This document shows, piece after piece, positions 32,960-45,030 of a DNA stretch of 64,000 nt (position 1 is its first letter; every line of letters starts with the position of its first letter). Below the pieces are notes generated by a model. The model worked only from the letters and a program-made list of their open reading frames with translations. It had not been told where the DNA came from and ran no database searches. Source of the DNA: Sthenelais limicola (Eukaryota; Annelida; Polychaeta; Phyllodocida; Sigalionidae); contig OW804094.1 of NCBI GenBank assembly GCA_942159475.1, positions 17,419,708 through 17,483,707 on the forward strand, read 5' to 3'. Both the position numbers and the translations under genes were made by a program.

Positions 32960-33095
32960 TGGCTCTCTCCTCCCCGATCTCCCTCTCCTCCTCTTCCTCC
33001 TCTCTCCTCCTCCTCCTCCTCCTCTCTCCTCCAATTTCTCTCTCTCCCTCTCTCTCACCTTCCTCTCTCTCACCTCCCTCTCTTTCTCTCCAGTC
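32960..33095. repeat. Polypyrimidine tract, TCC/CTCT
   Basis: Plus strand is almost pure C/T (CTCCTCCTCCTCCTC, CTCTCTCCCTCTCTCTCACC). Together with the purine tract just upstream it could form intramolecular triplex or a large stem-loop in RNA. Confidence 0.85.
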
Positions 33096-33292
33096 CACCT
33101 GCAGATCATATTATTGACTGTTAACACGTTCTCTCTTATGCTGCCTGAATGCTTGGACAAATTGTGCTTATCATTTTTAAACATGAAGAACCCATGTTGT
33201 GTGATGTGCCATTCCATTTGTGGATGCATGTGAATGAATCATCAAATGCACCTTTAGTGAGTGATTTTGTTTTGCAGTTTTGCATTTTGCAG

Positions 33293-33467
33293 GTCATCTT
33301 CAATTTAGTAAAGGAGATAGCTACAACTGTATATTTACAACTTGGAACTGAATTGGAGATTTCCTATGAAAGAAAAGGCACGATGGCCATATGGAGAGCC
33401 ATTTAAGCTAGGACCTTTTGTAGGAGAGAATTCATAACTATTTCATTCATCTGTTTCCAGCTATGAG
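33293..33467 (+). other. Likely 5' untranslated exon (B) of receptor 1, with a conserved uORF
   Basis: Acceptor CATTTTGCAG at its start and donor CTATGAG then GTAAGATAC at its end. Both are conserved at 57342-57513. It contains a 7-codon upstream ORF, MAIWRAI then stop, at 33383-33406, which is base-for-base conserved in receptor 2. A second upstream ATG at 33756, in the next exon, opens a frame overlapping the receptor start. Confidence 0.55.
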
Positions 33468-33780
33468 GTAAGATACATGCACATACTAAAATCTTGAAGA
33501 TTCGTTTGGTAGTATTATGACCATGAGCAATTGACATACAACAGCAAAAAATAGCTAAAACGCAAAAATATAGCTAGATAGAAAACAGGGTTATGATGTC
33601 TATTTCCGCTTTTTGAATGTACAAGCCACCCTGAGTACAGTTTCAACATAATCAGATCCATCTCTTTGTTGAAAATCTGTTAAATTAGATGATTCAGTAT
33701 CACTCTTTTTGATGCCAACATCAACGTATTTCCAACTGTTTTCGTTGCAGATCTGATGAAAACCTTTGTATACATCAGAC

Positions 33781-36700
33781 ATGATCAATTCCATCCTCTG
33801 CATCTATTTACTGGGTATCTCGGTTTGGCAATCAAATGGCATATTTCAAAGCCTTGAATGGGTTCCAGAATCAGATTTCTACCAACCTGGTGATGTTAAT
33901 ATTGGGGTGTTGGCTGGGAGTAGCTATGCGGACTGTAAGCGTGAAAGTAGGTCCAGAACGCAAGCTATGTATGGAGTGAGGCATAGACTTGATGAGATTA
34001 ACAAGAATAATACTATTCTCCCCAATATTAAGGTAGGTCTGGTTTGGCTTGACAACTGTTGGGAGTTAGATGTCTCAATAATGAGGGGCTTGAAACTCAT
34101 CCCAGTTGGGAGATGTTTCAAGAACTGCTGTTCAGAGCCTGTGCCCGGATCTAAAGTTCCTAGTGAGAGAGGTTGTTATGATGTAATAGGGTTCATTGCA
34201 CCATGGAGAGATGACCAGGTGATACCCATAAGTAGAATGGCAAGCATGTACCATATTCCACACATTAGTATAGGTTCCACCAATGATAAACTCAGTGATA
34301 GGAAAGAGTTTGGTTATTTCATGAGAATAAACCCACCTGACTCCCTACAAATAAGGGTAATTTTTGATACAATTGTTCACTTTAACTGGACTTATGTGTC
34401 CATCATTGGTGATTACACTGAATATAGCCGTAATATTGTAGCTGCATTTAAGAAGCTTCTCAAGCCTGCAGGCATATGTATTGCATTTTTTGATGTAATT
34501 AGTAGTGATTTTGATGAGGATGACTATGATAGTCTTGCCAGGAGGGTAGCAAAGTACACAAAAGCTAGGGCTATAGTCTTGTTGGCTGAAACAGTAGAAA
34601 TAGGAGATTTTATGATATCTTATAAAAAGCTAGATTCAAATAGAAATTTCATAGTTATTGTTACTGACAGATATACATTAAGGCAAGCGGGACCAAAATT
34701 GGTGAATTCAATGGGAGTAGGCTATTCAACTTCTGGTGTTCGTGATGCCCCAGTAGATTTTAAGGAAATCTATAAAACTTATTCACCTTGGGCTTATAGA
34801 GAAGATCCTCATGCTGAAACACCAAGAGACATGAAAAGTCTAGATTGTTCAGTTGATTTACCTGAGGGTCATAATGAGTCTTGCCTAACCAAGTATAAGA
34901 CTTGGGAAGACATTCCAAACCATATGATTCATGGTCATTACAATTCGTTTATTGATGTCTTTGATGTCTTTGTTACTGGCCTCCATAATTTGATAACAGA
35001 CAAATGTCCAGAAGCTTTCAGAAATAAAGCCGTACTTGCAAATTGTATCAATGGTACTGAGTATTTGAGTTACCTGTATAATGTTACTTTTCTGGGAATT
35101 AGTGGCCTAATTAAATTTGATTCTGGAGGAGATGGAATTATTGACTTTACAATGCAACAGCTACAGTTTGTCTCAGATAATGGTACTGAAACTGACTATG
35201 TGAAGATTGCTGATTGGACATATGATAATCAAAGTTTGAACGTTTACTCTGATAAGTTAAAATGGGAGGGAAATGATGGTGGCAAAAGGATGAAAATGGA
35301 ACAACCTGAATCGGTTTGTGCAAAGCCTTGTGAAGTTGGTGAGTTTCTAATACAAGGTGAATTGAAATGCTGTTGGGATTGCAGGAAATGTAGAGACAAT
35401 GAGATAGTGAGGAATGATAGTCTAGGTTGTGATATCTGTCCTATTCTCACTTGGCCAGATCAGGACAACTTTACTAAATGTATCAATATACCACCTACTT
35501 ACATGGTTTGGACTGACCCAATAGCCATCAGTATAGAAATCTGCTCATTAATAGGTTTAAGCTCTTGCTTCATCTTTACATTCCTTATCATTAGACACAG
35601 AAAGCATAAAGTGATAAAGGGTTCAAGTGTGGAACAGATGGCCATGATACTTTTAGCTCTCTATCTGTGTTACATCACCACTATATTACTGATAATCAGG
35701 CCCAATTATTACCTCTGCTATGTGGAATACTGCACCTACCACCTGAGCTGTTCATTCATCTTCATCCCACTCTTCCTGAAGACCAACCGACTTTACCGTA
35801 TCTTCAAAGCAGCTGAGCGTTGTCAACAAGAGATCAAGTTTGTCAGCAATCAGGCTTTGATGGTATTCAGTGTGATGCTTTTCTTGGGACAGGTAACATC
35901 TCTTATTGAATTATGGTCAATAAGTGTCTTTTCCAAATAAGTGATCTGTCTTGTATTGCCATTTAATGCTCTAATTTCTGCGGATGATGGATCTCTGTTG
36001 CTTCGATATATAACTATCGCATGGAAATTGAGAAAATCTTTTGCAGTTTTTCTTTTATATAATTGTCCATACATGTAGTTGACCCCTCCTAATGTAAGTA
36101 AGCTTGTATAATAAATGGTATTAATAGTATTTACATAGTGTCCTCCTAAGCTATTCATTCATATCAATATGATATTGCTACCTACATGTGTGATGTGTCA
36201 CAGAAAAATGAGACATTCATTGAAAAAAATGTATTTTGAAATACCATCTTTTACCAGCCATCATATTTGAAAAAATAAAATTAAGTGGATTCCAATGGTG
36301 TCAACTTTTAGGAAATCTAAAAAGAATTTTGATTCTTTTATGTGTGAAAAAACGGTTTGCAATATTTCTGGATGGTGCATGCACTAGGTACTGCAACAAT
36401 GAGAACATTCCTACAAAGAGATCTTATGAATAAAAACACTTTGAGAAATATCAATTTTTGCAACTTATGACTCATACACACATCACATATATCTTATGGG
36501 TAAGTTCATTAGCTATATGGGTCAGATTTTCAGAAAATGTACAATAATTCGCCTTCACCAATCCTCTTAAATAACCCACATTTCAGCAAAAATGAGGTTC
36601 AAAATACAGTTTAACATAGCAAAACAGATATCTTAAAACAACGCAATTAAATACCAAATATATGCAGATATACCCGGTTTTCATCTTTTTTCACCCTAAT

Positions 36701-37273
36701 TTAGCAGATTTTGCCAAATGTGTAGAGCTGCCAATTGTACATTTTCTGGAATTCTGACCCATATGTCTACTGTCGAATAATGTTGCTTTTAACTCTGTCC
36801 TACAGGTGGTTTTACTGAGCTTCTCATTGGTCATGTATCCTGTGGGAGACCTGCTACAGATGCCAGTCACAACAGAGAAGTATGTAGAACTTGTCTGCAT
36901 CAACAGCCTTGAGAACCTGCTCATTCCTCTTGTCTACAACCTCCTTATCCTCACCCTGTGTCTCATCTTTGGATTCCTCACCAGGAAACTCCCAGACAAC
37001 TTTAACGAGTCTTGGTACATCTTCCTATCAGTTGCCACAACTTTGTTCATCTGGATCGCCTTCTTACCCACCTATTTCATGGCTTTCTATGCTTATCACA
37101 AGGGGGCACTACTTGCATTGGCTCTCATCCTGAATGCAGTGGTGACGGCCACCTGTCTCTTTGCTCCTAAAGTGTATGTTATTTTCTTTGTTAGTCAGGA
37201 TGACATTCAGACTAGTACATTTAATTTTCAGTCTAGATCAGTAACGGAAGTATCTATGACAAAAAAAGAGTGA
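33781..37273 (+). CDS. Class C GPCR, metabotropic-glutamate-like, copy 1
   Basis: Exons 33781-35892 and 36806-37273 join in phase 0 (GACAG/GTAACA donor, CCTACAG acceptor) to give 859 residues. I chose the ATG at 33781 because a signal peptide follows directly (INSILCIYLLGISVW). Residues about 30-490 are the bilobed ligand-binding domain (INPPDSLQIRVIFDTIVHFN, WTYVSIIGDYTEYSRN). About 513-572 is the Cys-rich NCD3G linker (CAKPCEVGEF, CCWDCRKC), and about 578-845 the seven-helix domain (FLKTNRLYRIFKAAERC, PDNFNESWYIFL, IWIAFLPTYF). These motifs match mGluR-type receptors. The Ser-rich GxSSVS motif that binds the amino-acid carboxylate in mGluRs is not evident (APWRDDQVIPISRM there), so the ligand may differ. 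The C-tail is very short and lacks scaffold-binding motifs. It is paired with the copy at 58092. Confidence 0.93.
36184..36490. mobile_element. MITE family B copy in receptor 1 intron
   Basis: Ends GTGTGATGTGTCACAGAAAA and GACTCATACACACATCACAT are inverted. The receptor 2 intron also holds a family B element (60802-61263). Confidence 0.6.
36519..36760. mobile_element. MITE family A copy in receptor 1 intron
   Basis: GGGTCAGATTTTCAGAAAAT to TGTACATTTTCTGGAATTCT GACCC, flanked by TATAT/ATAT. It ends about 40 bases before the exon 2 acceptor. Absent from the receptor 2 intron. Confidence 0.85.
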
Positions 37274-38869
37274 AAAATGTGTCTATACCTTCCTTCAAAT
37301 GTGAACCACAACATTGTTTATTTTCAATAGCAACTTCTATGCCTTATAGTTCTTTGCTGCTATGTTAAAATGGAGGGTCCCCACAACTATCAATACTATC
37401 AATGTGTGTATTACTACTGACCCTCCACATAACATTTTAACTAGGCGCATTTTTTAGATTGTTGGGCGATCAACCATTCGTTGACAAAATATTTGTTGTT
37501 CGTGGATTAATTAGTGAGTGCTGGTTATGTTATATCAATGTAGCTGGTTTCTCTTAGCCTGTATTTTAAGGATTGAACCTGTGTAATCTGGGAGCTGAAC
37601 CCTTGCCAACATAGTTAATCACAAAATATGTTTATCAGTTAGGAGAATAACTGTTGTTGTTGTGCTGGTTCTAACAATACTTCCATTTATCATCTTTTCA
37701 ATTGATGGGCTTGTTCATCACAGGTTATAAATGTTTTATTTCTCATCAATTATGTTTATATATTTGTCTGGTGAGAAAACATTCAGAAATATTCTGAAAC
37801 AGAAAAGGTGCTTTCTTAGCTTTCTTGCTCTGTTTCTTTCTTTCTTTCTTTTATCAATAAGTTCTCGTACATGGGACGATATTTCCAGCATACATATAAC
37901 TTTACAAAATTAGACATGAAGTAGAGAAAAGATTATAATATATTTCAAAACGGATTACCACATGCTCAATACATTCTACTCAGCATTACACATGTATACT
38001 ATGCCATATTAAGGCTGATTTACGAAAAGTGTAAAATCGAGAGTAAGCCTACATTTTGTGTCTTTGCTGATGGATGGCAAACTCTCTGTAGTGCCTGAAT
38101 TGATTGATTGATTTACTTTTATTGTGATCAATGAAGGATCATAGATCATGACTCCTACAATACTCTACATTATCTGCACTTCTTCTGGAGATATTCTGGA
38201 GGTTCTATTGAATAAAACATTGGAAGTTTCCTGCAAAAGTTTGCCTTTCTTACATCTTTAAAGAGCTGTGCTGACATTCGGCATGAGTGAATAAGAATAA
38301 AATGTCACTTGTCGCTTTGGCTTGACCTGTTCAACTTTTCAACATATCTAGAAATACTACATTTATTGATCTCTCTAAAGAGAGGGCTGGTTTCTATGAC
38401 TAGTTGACTAGTTGATTATGTTATATTCTACCTAAATCCATTTTTTTGTGACTTGTGAATCATTTTCTGTACAGAATATAGTAACAGATCACAGCTTGCA
38501 CAAGCACAGCCTTCAAAGACCACAATACCATCTTTGAAGGATTGTTTTACCTTATGCGAAGTTCTTTTGACATTCTATTTCATAACTTAATAATGATATG
38601 GAATTCATACATTAGAAACTTTAATTGAAAAATGTTTTATTTGAGGAGAATAGATACAGAGTTAAGTTATCATAGAGAAATACTTGTTTCACTCTCAACC
38701 TTCACCTTTGTATCATATCTTGCCATGTACATAACATAGTGGAGAGTAAGAGTAGAAAAAGATATCGATTTATTTACTAATGTGCATGTCTAAATTATCA
38801 TATGGATATTGCTATAACTTGAGAAAGTAATTTCTAATTCCATTCCCTCACATGCATATCCCTTCACAC

Positions 38870-39260
38870 AACCTTATGTTAATGTCCATTATGGATTTAA
38901 CATGTCTCATTGCCCTAATCGAATTTATGTGAATCCAGTCAGGAATCCAGGGTATAAAAGGGTCCTCCTTCCAGTCAGTCAGTACCATCTACTACCTGGA
39001 CCTGGAAGCTGTACCACCACTATCTACTAAGGAGGACTGACTGGAACCTATACAAACTGAAACCCTGGGGAACCTATGCTCTACTAAGGATGTATTGTAA
39101 CTACTAAGGATTTATTGTAAACCTACCACTTGTTACTCTACAACATTGAATAAAAGACCAGCTATTCAGCACATCTCCAAGATCCCTCTCTACTTGAGTT
39201 ATTCTTTCAACTTGACTAGCTCATCTAAGATAACTACACAACACTCCCATTTGGACATAG
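38870..39260 (+). mobile_element. Possible solo LTR or retroelement promoter
   Basis: A compact Pol II-like unit: TATAAAAG at 38953-38960, repeated CTACTAAGGA blocks, AATAAA at 39149-39154, then a stretch ending near ACTACACAACA. This is the layout of an LTR (U3-R-U5). I could not find convincing TG/CA ends with a target duplication. Confidence 0.35.
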
Positions 39261-39521
39261 CCAGCTATTGAATCTCACGAATCTCCTAACAGCTATTCAA
39301 TTATCTTAGAGTAATTATCATTAAGTGTCCCCGCTCCCCAGACACTTACACTTATAATGTCTAAATTCAATTGTGTGTTGTTATTCATTGATATACATTT
39401 TACGATGATAATTTGTAGGCCTACACAGTCCCAGGTAAATGGAAATTTCGGTTTCGGCATATCACAGATCTCATCCTCATGCATTAATTACAATTATCAC
39501 AGAATGACACACAGTATATAA

Positions 39522-39752
39522 TTCAGATTTTCAGAAAATGTACAATTCAAGTTCGCCAATCTTCTCAAATAACAATTTCAGACAAAAATAAACTTCAAAA
39601 TATAGTTCAACCTAACCAAACAGACTGCTAGAATCAATGCAATGCTGAATATCCTCGAATTTACCTAGTATTGACCAAATTGCAGCTTAATTTAGTGGAA
39701 TTTACTAAATGTGTACAGCTACCAATTGTGCATTTTCTGAAAATCTGACCCA
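39522..39752. mobile_element. MITE family A copy
   Basis: TTCAGATTTTCAGAAAATGT on the left and GTGCATTTTCTGAAAATCTG ACC on the right. The interior is very close to 29298-29508 (AATTTACCTAGTATTGACC, GAATTTACTAAATGTGTACA). Confidence 0.8.
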
Positions 39753-40822
39753 TATACATTAATGGGAAACATTGACCTTCCACCTTTGATAGCAGATAGT
39801 GGTAACAGTGAGATTCTACCTGTGAAATGGGATGCCCTAGATTGAAGTCTGTATAACATAATTGTATCGCAACATCAAAATACATATTTCTCCTAGGGAG
39901 AGGGTTTTTTTTTCCATTTTATTAAAGGCCAGGGTTGTATTTCTGGAATGCTGGCAAACACTTTACATGTTGGTGTACAAATGATTTCCAATTCTTTAGT
40001 AGCCTGTAAAACATCATTAAAGAACTAATTGTGTATTTCATGTTTGGTCGATCAGAACTATATATATATCAGAAAATAAGACATTATGTAACCTTGGTTT
40101 CTTGTATATATATGAATAATCGATGTAGTTTAGAAGACATCACAGGAAGATAAACCTGTGCCCAATGCGACCTAAATATAATAAAGCCTATGTCTAAATG
40201 CAATAATCATGCTTGACATATAACTATTATTTTTACTCAAATATTTCTATAATTTATACAAATTGCCTAGAATTGCATTGCTCTTCCTTTTACAAAATAT
40301 AGAATGATTTGTATAGGTCACATCTATTGAGTTTCTAGGTATATATGCATACATAAAAAAATAGGTTATAAATATACATAGTGATTCCTAAGTGTACACA
40401 CATATACCGAATTGTTTGGTCACTTGATTGTCTCATGGGATTATCTGCACAAAAGTATGATTTAGATCTATAAGTAAATAGCAAGAATTGCTATAATAGA
40501 AATCTATAGGAGGAAATGGTATTTGGCTATACACATGTACGAGTATATATATGCATTCTGACAATGTAGTCAGCTACCCTCAATTAGTAGTTTCCCTCCC
40601 TGAATATAACTGCAAAATATAGATCAAGCAATTGAATTAATATGAATCTACACATGCTATGAATCTACTTCATGCCATGTTATAGCTTTTGAAAATATGA
40701 AGACACCTCACTTTTATTTACAGGACATTTTACCACGTAGGATTGAATATATTTTAATGACCTGACTACCATCAAATGAGCTCTGAATGAAAAAATAACT
40801 ACATATATGTACTAACAAATAT

Positions 40823-40883
40823 AACCATAATCATAATTGGAGAGCCTTCTTCTGAGAAGAAGGTTCTCCAATTATGATTATGG
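40823..40883. repeat. Near-perfect palindrome, about 30-bp arms, no loop
   Basis: ACCATAATCATAATTGGAGA... meets ...TCTCCAATTATGATTATGGT with the centre at CTTCTTCTGAGAAGAAG. There is one mismatch per arm. Would extrude as a cruciform or be transcribed as a long hairpin. Confidence 0.9.
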
Positions 40884-43783
40884 TCATAAGACCATAGATC
40901 TTGGTCGATTGTAATCTGTGCATGCAATTTTACAATAAGCAACTTGATGGCAAAATGCTTTTTTTACTCCAGATGCTACTACTGCTTCAGGATACATATA
41001 ATTCAGAAGAGATTTGGCTTTGACTAAATATAACTTGGATACTTGGCTTCTAAAGCCATCCTCCATAATCAGGTCACATTCACACACTGAGGAAAGTTTT
41101 TGTCATTATTTTGCCCTAGTCTAGATTTTGGAAACAAAGTAAAAAATACAATCAATCAATCAATTGCTACTCTTTGATTAAAGGTTAAACAAATACATGG
41201 GGTTGGCTGGAGGGCAACGTGGTCATGTTAATTGTGAGAAACACCATTGCCTAGGGTGTGAGAAACTTCCAATGGTGATATACATGTGTCTGAGAGTCTA
41301 TGCTTATGCAATTGAAGTAATGAGATGAGGTACATTTCATCATGTTGAAAAGCACATACATTAATGTCTGGCGACGTTTTCACTATGTAATTCAGCCATT
41401 TCTCATTTAACAAGGTTATGAGCATAAATTCTGTTTTTTTTTTCAAAAGCTTTTATTCAGTGGTGCCCAGCTGCTCTCACTCCGAAGGTGATTTTCGTAG
41501 GGAGCTAAGCATACTACATACAGTTATATACATCGGTGCAGTGTTAATATATTCAACCTTAATATATTATTTTGTTTGGTTTTCATCCCCCATTCTCAGG
41601 CATGAATTGCATTTATGTATATCAATTCAATTAGATTTTTTCCCAATATAACTATAAGTTGAGTAGTGATTATCTGGGAATTTTCCTTGATTTAATATTA
41701 TATAATTGAATAAATATACGTCATAGATACACAAAGGTATATATTCTATTGATGCTCATGGTAAGAAGGATGTATCAAGGCAATTCATTTGTCTTTAAGA
41801 TCAGAATCGACCAAGTTATTGACCAATAAATGGAAAAATGGTGGAGTTGCACCACTTTTATTCGAATGGGTCATATATTCTTGAGTGGAGAGAGATTCGC
41901 TGTCCTATGGTGAACCAGCTGTAAAACAGCTAAGGTTTATGATAAGGCTTCGGTTGTTTGAGTAGGAACTGGAAGACATCAGATCTTTTTTTAACCAGAA
42001 GAGAAAATAGTAAAGCAAAATTAAGGTAATGGTCAGAGAAGTACAACTCTTGACAGAAAAAGCCCAGGGCTGTTGCTTGGTCAGAAGGTAATTTTTCAAC
42101 CATGGAAATTATGAGAAATTTGTTTATGCCAAGTTAAATGGGTTTTGTGAGCCTCAGTGAGCCTTCTGAGCTATTAGACTAGGAGTCACATGATGCCCCC
42201 TAGTGTTAAAAGCTACATTCTCAGCCAATGTCAGTCAAGTCAAGGAATAAGGTTTAGGTCTAGTTCAGCGCCCCAAACCTCTAAATATCATATACATGCC
42301 GTGTAATTTAGAAAAGAAACTTTTGATGGATTTAGCTGAGAATCAATGTAGTAATAATGAATGAGACAATAGTATAGGTAGAGGAAATAAACCTACAGAG
42401 AGCAGACACACCATCTACTGGCAGGCACAGGAATTACTACTACTACCACTGTTTCTCATCAGATGGTGCTGTTTCTCATCAGTTGGACAAAGTATGTTGT
42501 ACTTTCTCTTCATTGTAGTACTGAATCCACATGCACAGTGGAGAATACAGTTCCCATATGTTAGGCTTTAAATTCTATCTGGCTTCAGGCACCAAAATCA
42601 GAGGAAGGAGGAACAGAGGGCTAGATGATTGTTCACCTACCTTTTTTATCAGGTGCGGGATCAGTGATAAGTTTGCTGGCCCCCATTCAGAAATCTCATT
42701 CAGCATCTCATCAGAATATTGTAGAAAAAGTAAGACAAACAATTCCATGTTCAACTCTGTCCCTATGTTGAAGAAGAATGCAGTTTCCCAAAGCAATCAC
42801 ACATGATCCTAGTAATAGTCTAAAGAGAAAAGGTCCCTATCAACGAAGCACAAACAGTCATACTATAGAGGTCTGTTATTGAATTTGAAAATCTGGTTCG
42901 ACACATGAGAAGCATTACATAAACTGTAACTTTATATTCTCACACTTAGATATAGTAGAAAAAACTAAGAGTCATACAGAAACAGTATCTTCTATGTGAA
43001 ATGGGTGAGAGGGCCTTACCTCCCGAAACTCTTATCCATCCTGAAAAGGCAAGAATCGCTTGATTTATTATCAAAGTGATTATAAATATAATAATGTGTA
43101 ATCAGGTTGTATTGATAGCTAAGAGCTGAGATTGATAGTTATGACAATGGATCATGGAGATCTTTTAGTTGTGAATATTTTGTTGGTGGCTATGGTCGAT
43201 AATTATAGAATTGCATGCTTAAATCAAGCTTATATGGAGTACGTTAATGATTGTATTAGTTATGTTTTCAAGACTACTTGTGATATAGGAAGGCTATACA
43301 TAGTTTGCATTGTTTTTTTCAGTAGCTGCATTGGTTGAATCAGTATTATTATTTTATAGGCACCGCACGAAAATATCCCTCAGGGATATGCGTTTTTCTT
43401 GAACTGTTTAAATATTGTATTGGCCTTGAATGAAATTTTAAAAAAGTGAATGGCTTCAGCAGGCAGTTTTAGCCCCAAATCGTTCCAAACAGTTGGTTGA
43501 AGTAGCATCACTAACACACCAGGAGAACAGTCATTGCCCAAAGCTGTTAAATATAATGACTTCTTCTTTGAACTACATAGATCTATAACCACACTTATCT
43601 AAGAAATTAATACAGGTTAAAAAGAATTGAGTCATTAATTTGAATTTCTGCAGTAAACTTAGTAAAAAAAACTACAGATTGTTTGCCATAACAACCCCAC
43701 ATAACTCACTAGTGAAATACGCACCATTTGTAACTCATTCTAGATATGTTGTTTTCAGAACAATGGGTGTACAATAATTAAGG

Positions 43784-43902
43784 AATAATTTCCGAGGTTT
43801 TTTCTGCTCGCGGTGTCTATAGCGTCAGGGAGTTCGAGGGCGAAGCCCGAGAATTCCCTGACGCTATAGACACCGCGAGCAGAAAAATCCGAGGAAATTA
43901 TT
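43784..43902. mobile_element. 119-bp near-perfect palindrome (foldback)
   Basis: Left arm AATAATTTCCGAGG...CTGCTCGCGGTGTCTATAGC is mirrored by GCTATAGACACCGCGAGCAG...CCGAGGAAATTATT. The tip GAGGGCGAAGCCCGAG folds with a 3-base loop. It is markedly GC-richer than its surroundings. Confidence 0.9.
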
Positions 43903-43975
43903 GCTTTTAGAAGAGAATTGATGAGATTTCCTTAATGTTAGAGCAAAAAAGATAGACAAACCTTCTTTATTCCGT

Positions 43976-44012
43976 CCAAAAACATCCAAAAACATCCAAA
44001 AACATCCAAAAT
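43976..44012. repeat. 11-bp tandem repeat
   Basis: AACATCCAAAA repeated three to four times. Confidence 0.85.
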
Positions 44013-44082
44013 ATCATGCAATCCCATGCGAGTCATCAGCCTTTCTATGAGACCGGAAGTGAATGCACTGCTTTAATCGGAA

Positions 44083-44395
44083 CCTATATAATACCGCGAC
44101 GGCTGACCGAATGAAGCTTCAGCCACAACAGCCAATCAGAGGAGCGTATTCACTAATGTTTATGTTCAACCAGCCGGCCTGTTTTCGCAAGGTTCCGCTG
44201 CTTGCTATCCAAAGCATCGGACACCGCGTTAGTCGAAATCTAAATGATACCGCGACGGCTGGCCAAGTGAAGTGGGCGGGGCTTAGCGGAGAAACAGCCA
44301 ATCAGAGGTGCGTATTCGCTAATGTTTATGTTCAGCCAGCCGGCCTGTTTTCGCAAGGTTCCGCTGCTTGCTATCCAAAGCATTGGACACTTCCG
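44083..44395. repeat. Tandem duplication, about 155-bp CpG-rich unit
   Basis: Two copies each contain ATACCGCGACGGCTG, CAGCCAATCAGAGG (a CCAAT box), AATGTTTATGTTCA and GCCGGCCTGTTTTCGCAAGG then TTCCGCTGCTTGCTATCCAA. The second unit carries an extra GTGGGCGGGGCTTAG (GC box). It could be a duplicated promoter, but no gene is visible beside it. Confidence 0.8.
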
Positions 44396-44764
44396 GTTCT
44401 CGAATGCCGTGTTGCGTGTGTCTAGGGACTTAAAATAGAAATAAATAAACGATTTGAATCGGTAGAAATGTTTTAAATAGTGTTTGAGCCCGATAGCGAA
44501 GATTTAGTCGACGGGAATCGAGTAATAAATGAATGGCCAGTTCAGAAGCTATACGTGCTTACGTTTCGTAGACCGGAAGAGATGTGGAGATCCTTCGGCA
44601 TACCCACTCATGTGCACGTTCACTTGGCGTTGCATTGTGTACGGTAGTCTATATAGCGCACGGAGGATTTCATTCGAAAGTGACCCGCACGTCAACAAAC
44701 GAAGCACTAGGCTTCTAAATTAGTTTCAAACACATACGCTAGATGTCAGCACCAACTTAGGGAG

Positions 44765-45030
44765 AAGTTGATCTATGGAGTTGATCTATGGAGACGAAAG
44801 TATTGATCTATGGAGACGGAAGTATTGATCTATGGAGACGGAAGTATTGATCTATGGGGAAGTCTTGATCTATGGAGACGGAAGTCTTGATCTATGGAGA
44901 CGGAAGTCTTGATCTATGGAGACGGAAGTCTTGATACTGATCTATAGGGACTGATACTGATCTATAGGGAGTCTTGAGACTGAACTATAGGCTTGATACT
45001 GATCTATAGGGACGGATCTATGGGGACGGA
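44765..45030. repeat. Minisatellite, about 24-26 bp unit
   Basis: About ten units of TTGATCTATGGAGACGGAAG with GTCT/GTAT variants, decaying to CTGATCTATAGGGA at the right end. Confidence 0.9.

Larger units (their letters stand above)
37274..43783. other. Receptor 1 3' flank and intergenic
   Basis: No gene recognised. It includes an LTR-like promoter block (38870-39260), a family A MITE (39522-39752) and a long palindrome (40823-40883). Similarity to the receptor 2 region stops close to the stop codon. Simple TTTC and AT repeats are scattered through it. Confidence 0.6.

Noticed and set aside
33766..33780. Receptor start five codons upstream of the ATG (TTG start)
   Set aside because: A TTG start is not expected in an animal gene and the signal peptide begins properly at the ATG at 33781. 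The same holds at 58077 versus 58092.
44063..44425. 120-codon open frame over the CpG-rich tandem duplication
   Set aside because: It simply translates the repeated unit twice and has no recognisable domain or splice context.
43976..45030. CRISPR-like array
   Set aside because: Repeats here are contiguous minisatellites without unique spacers, and the DNA is eukaryotic.
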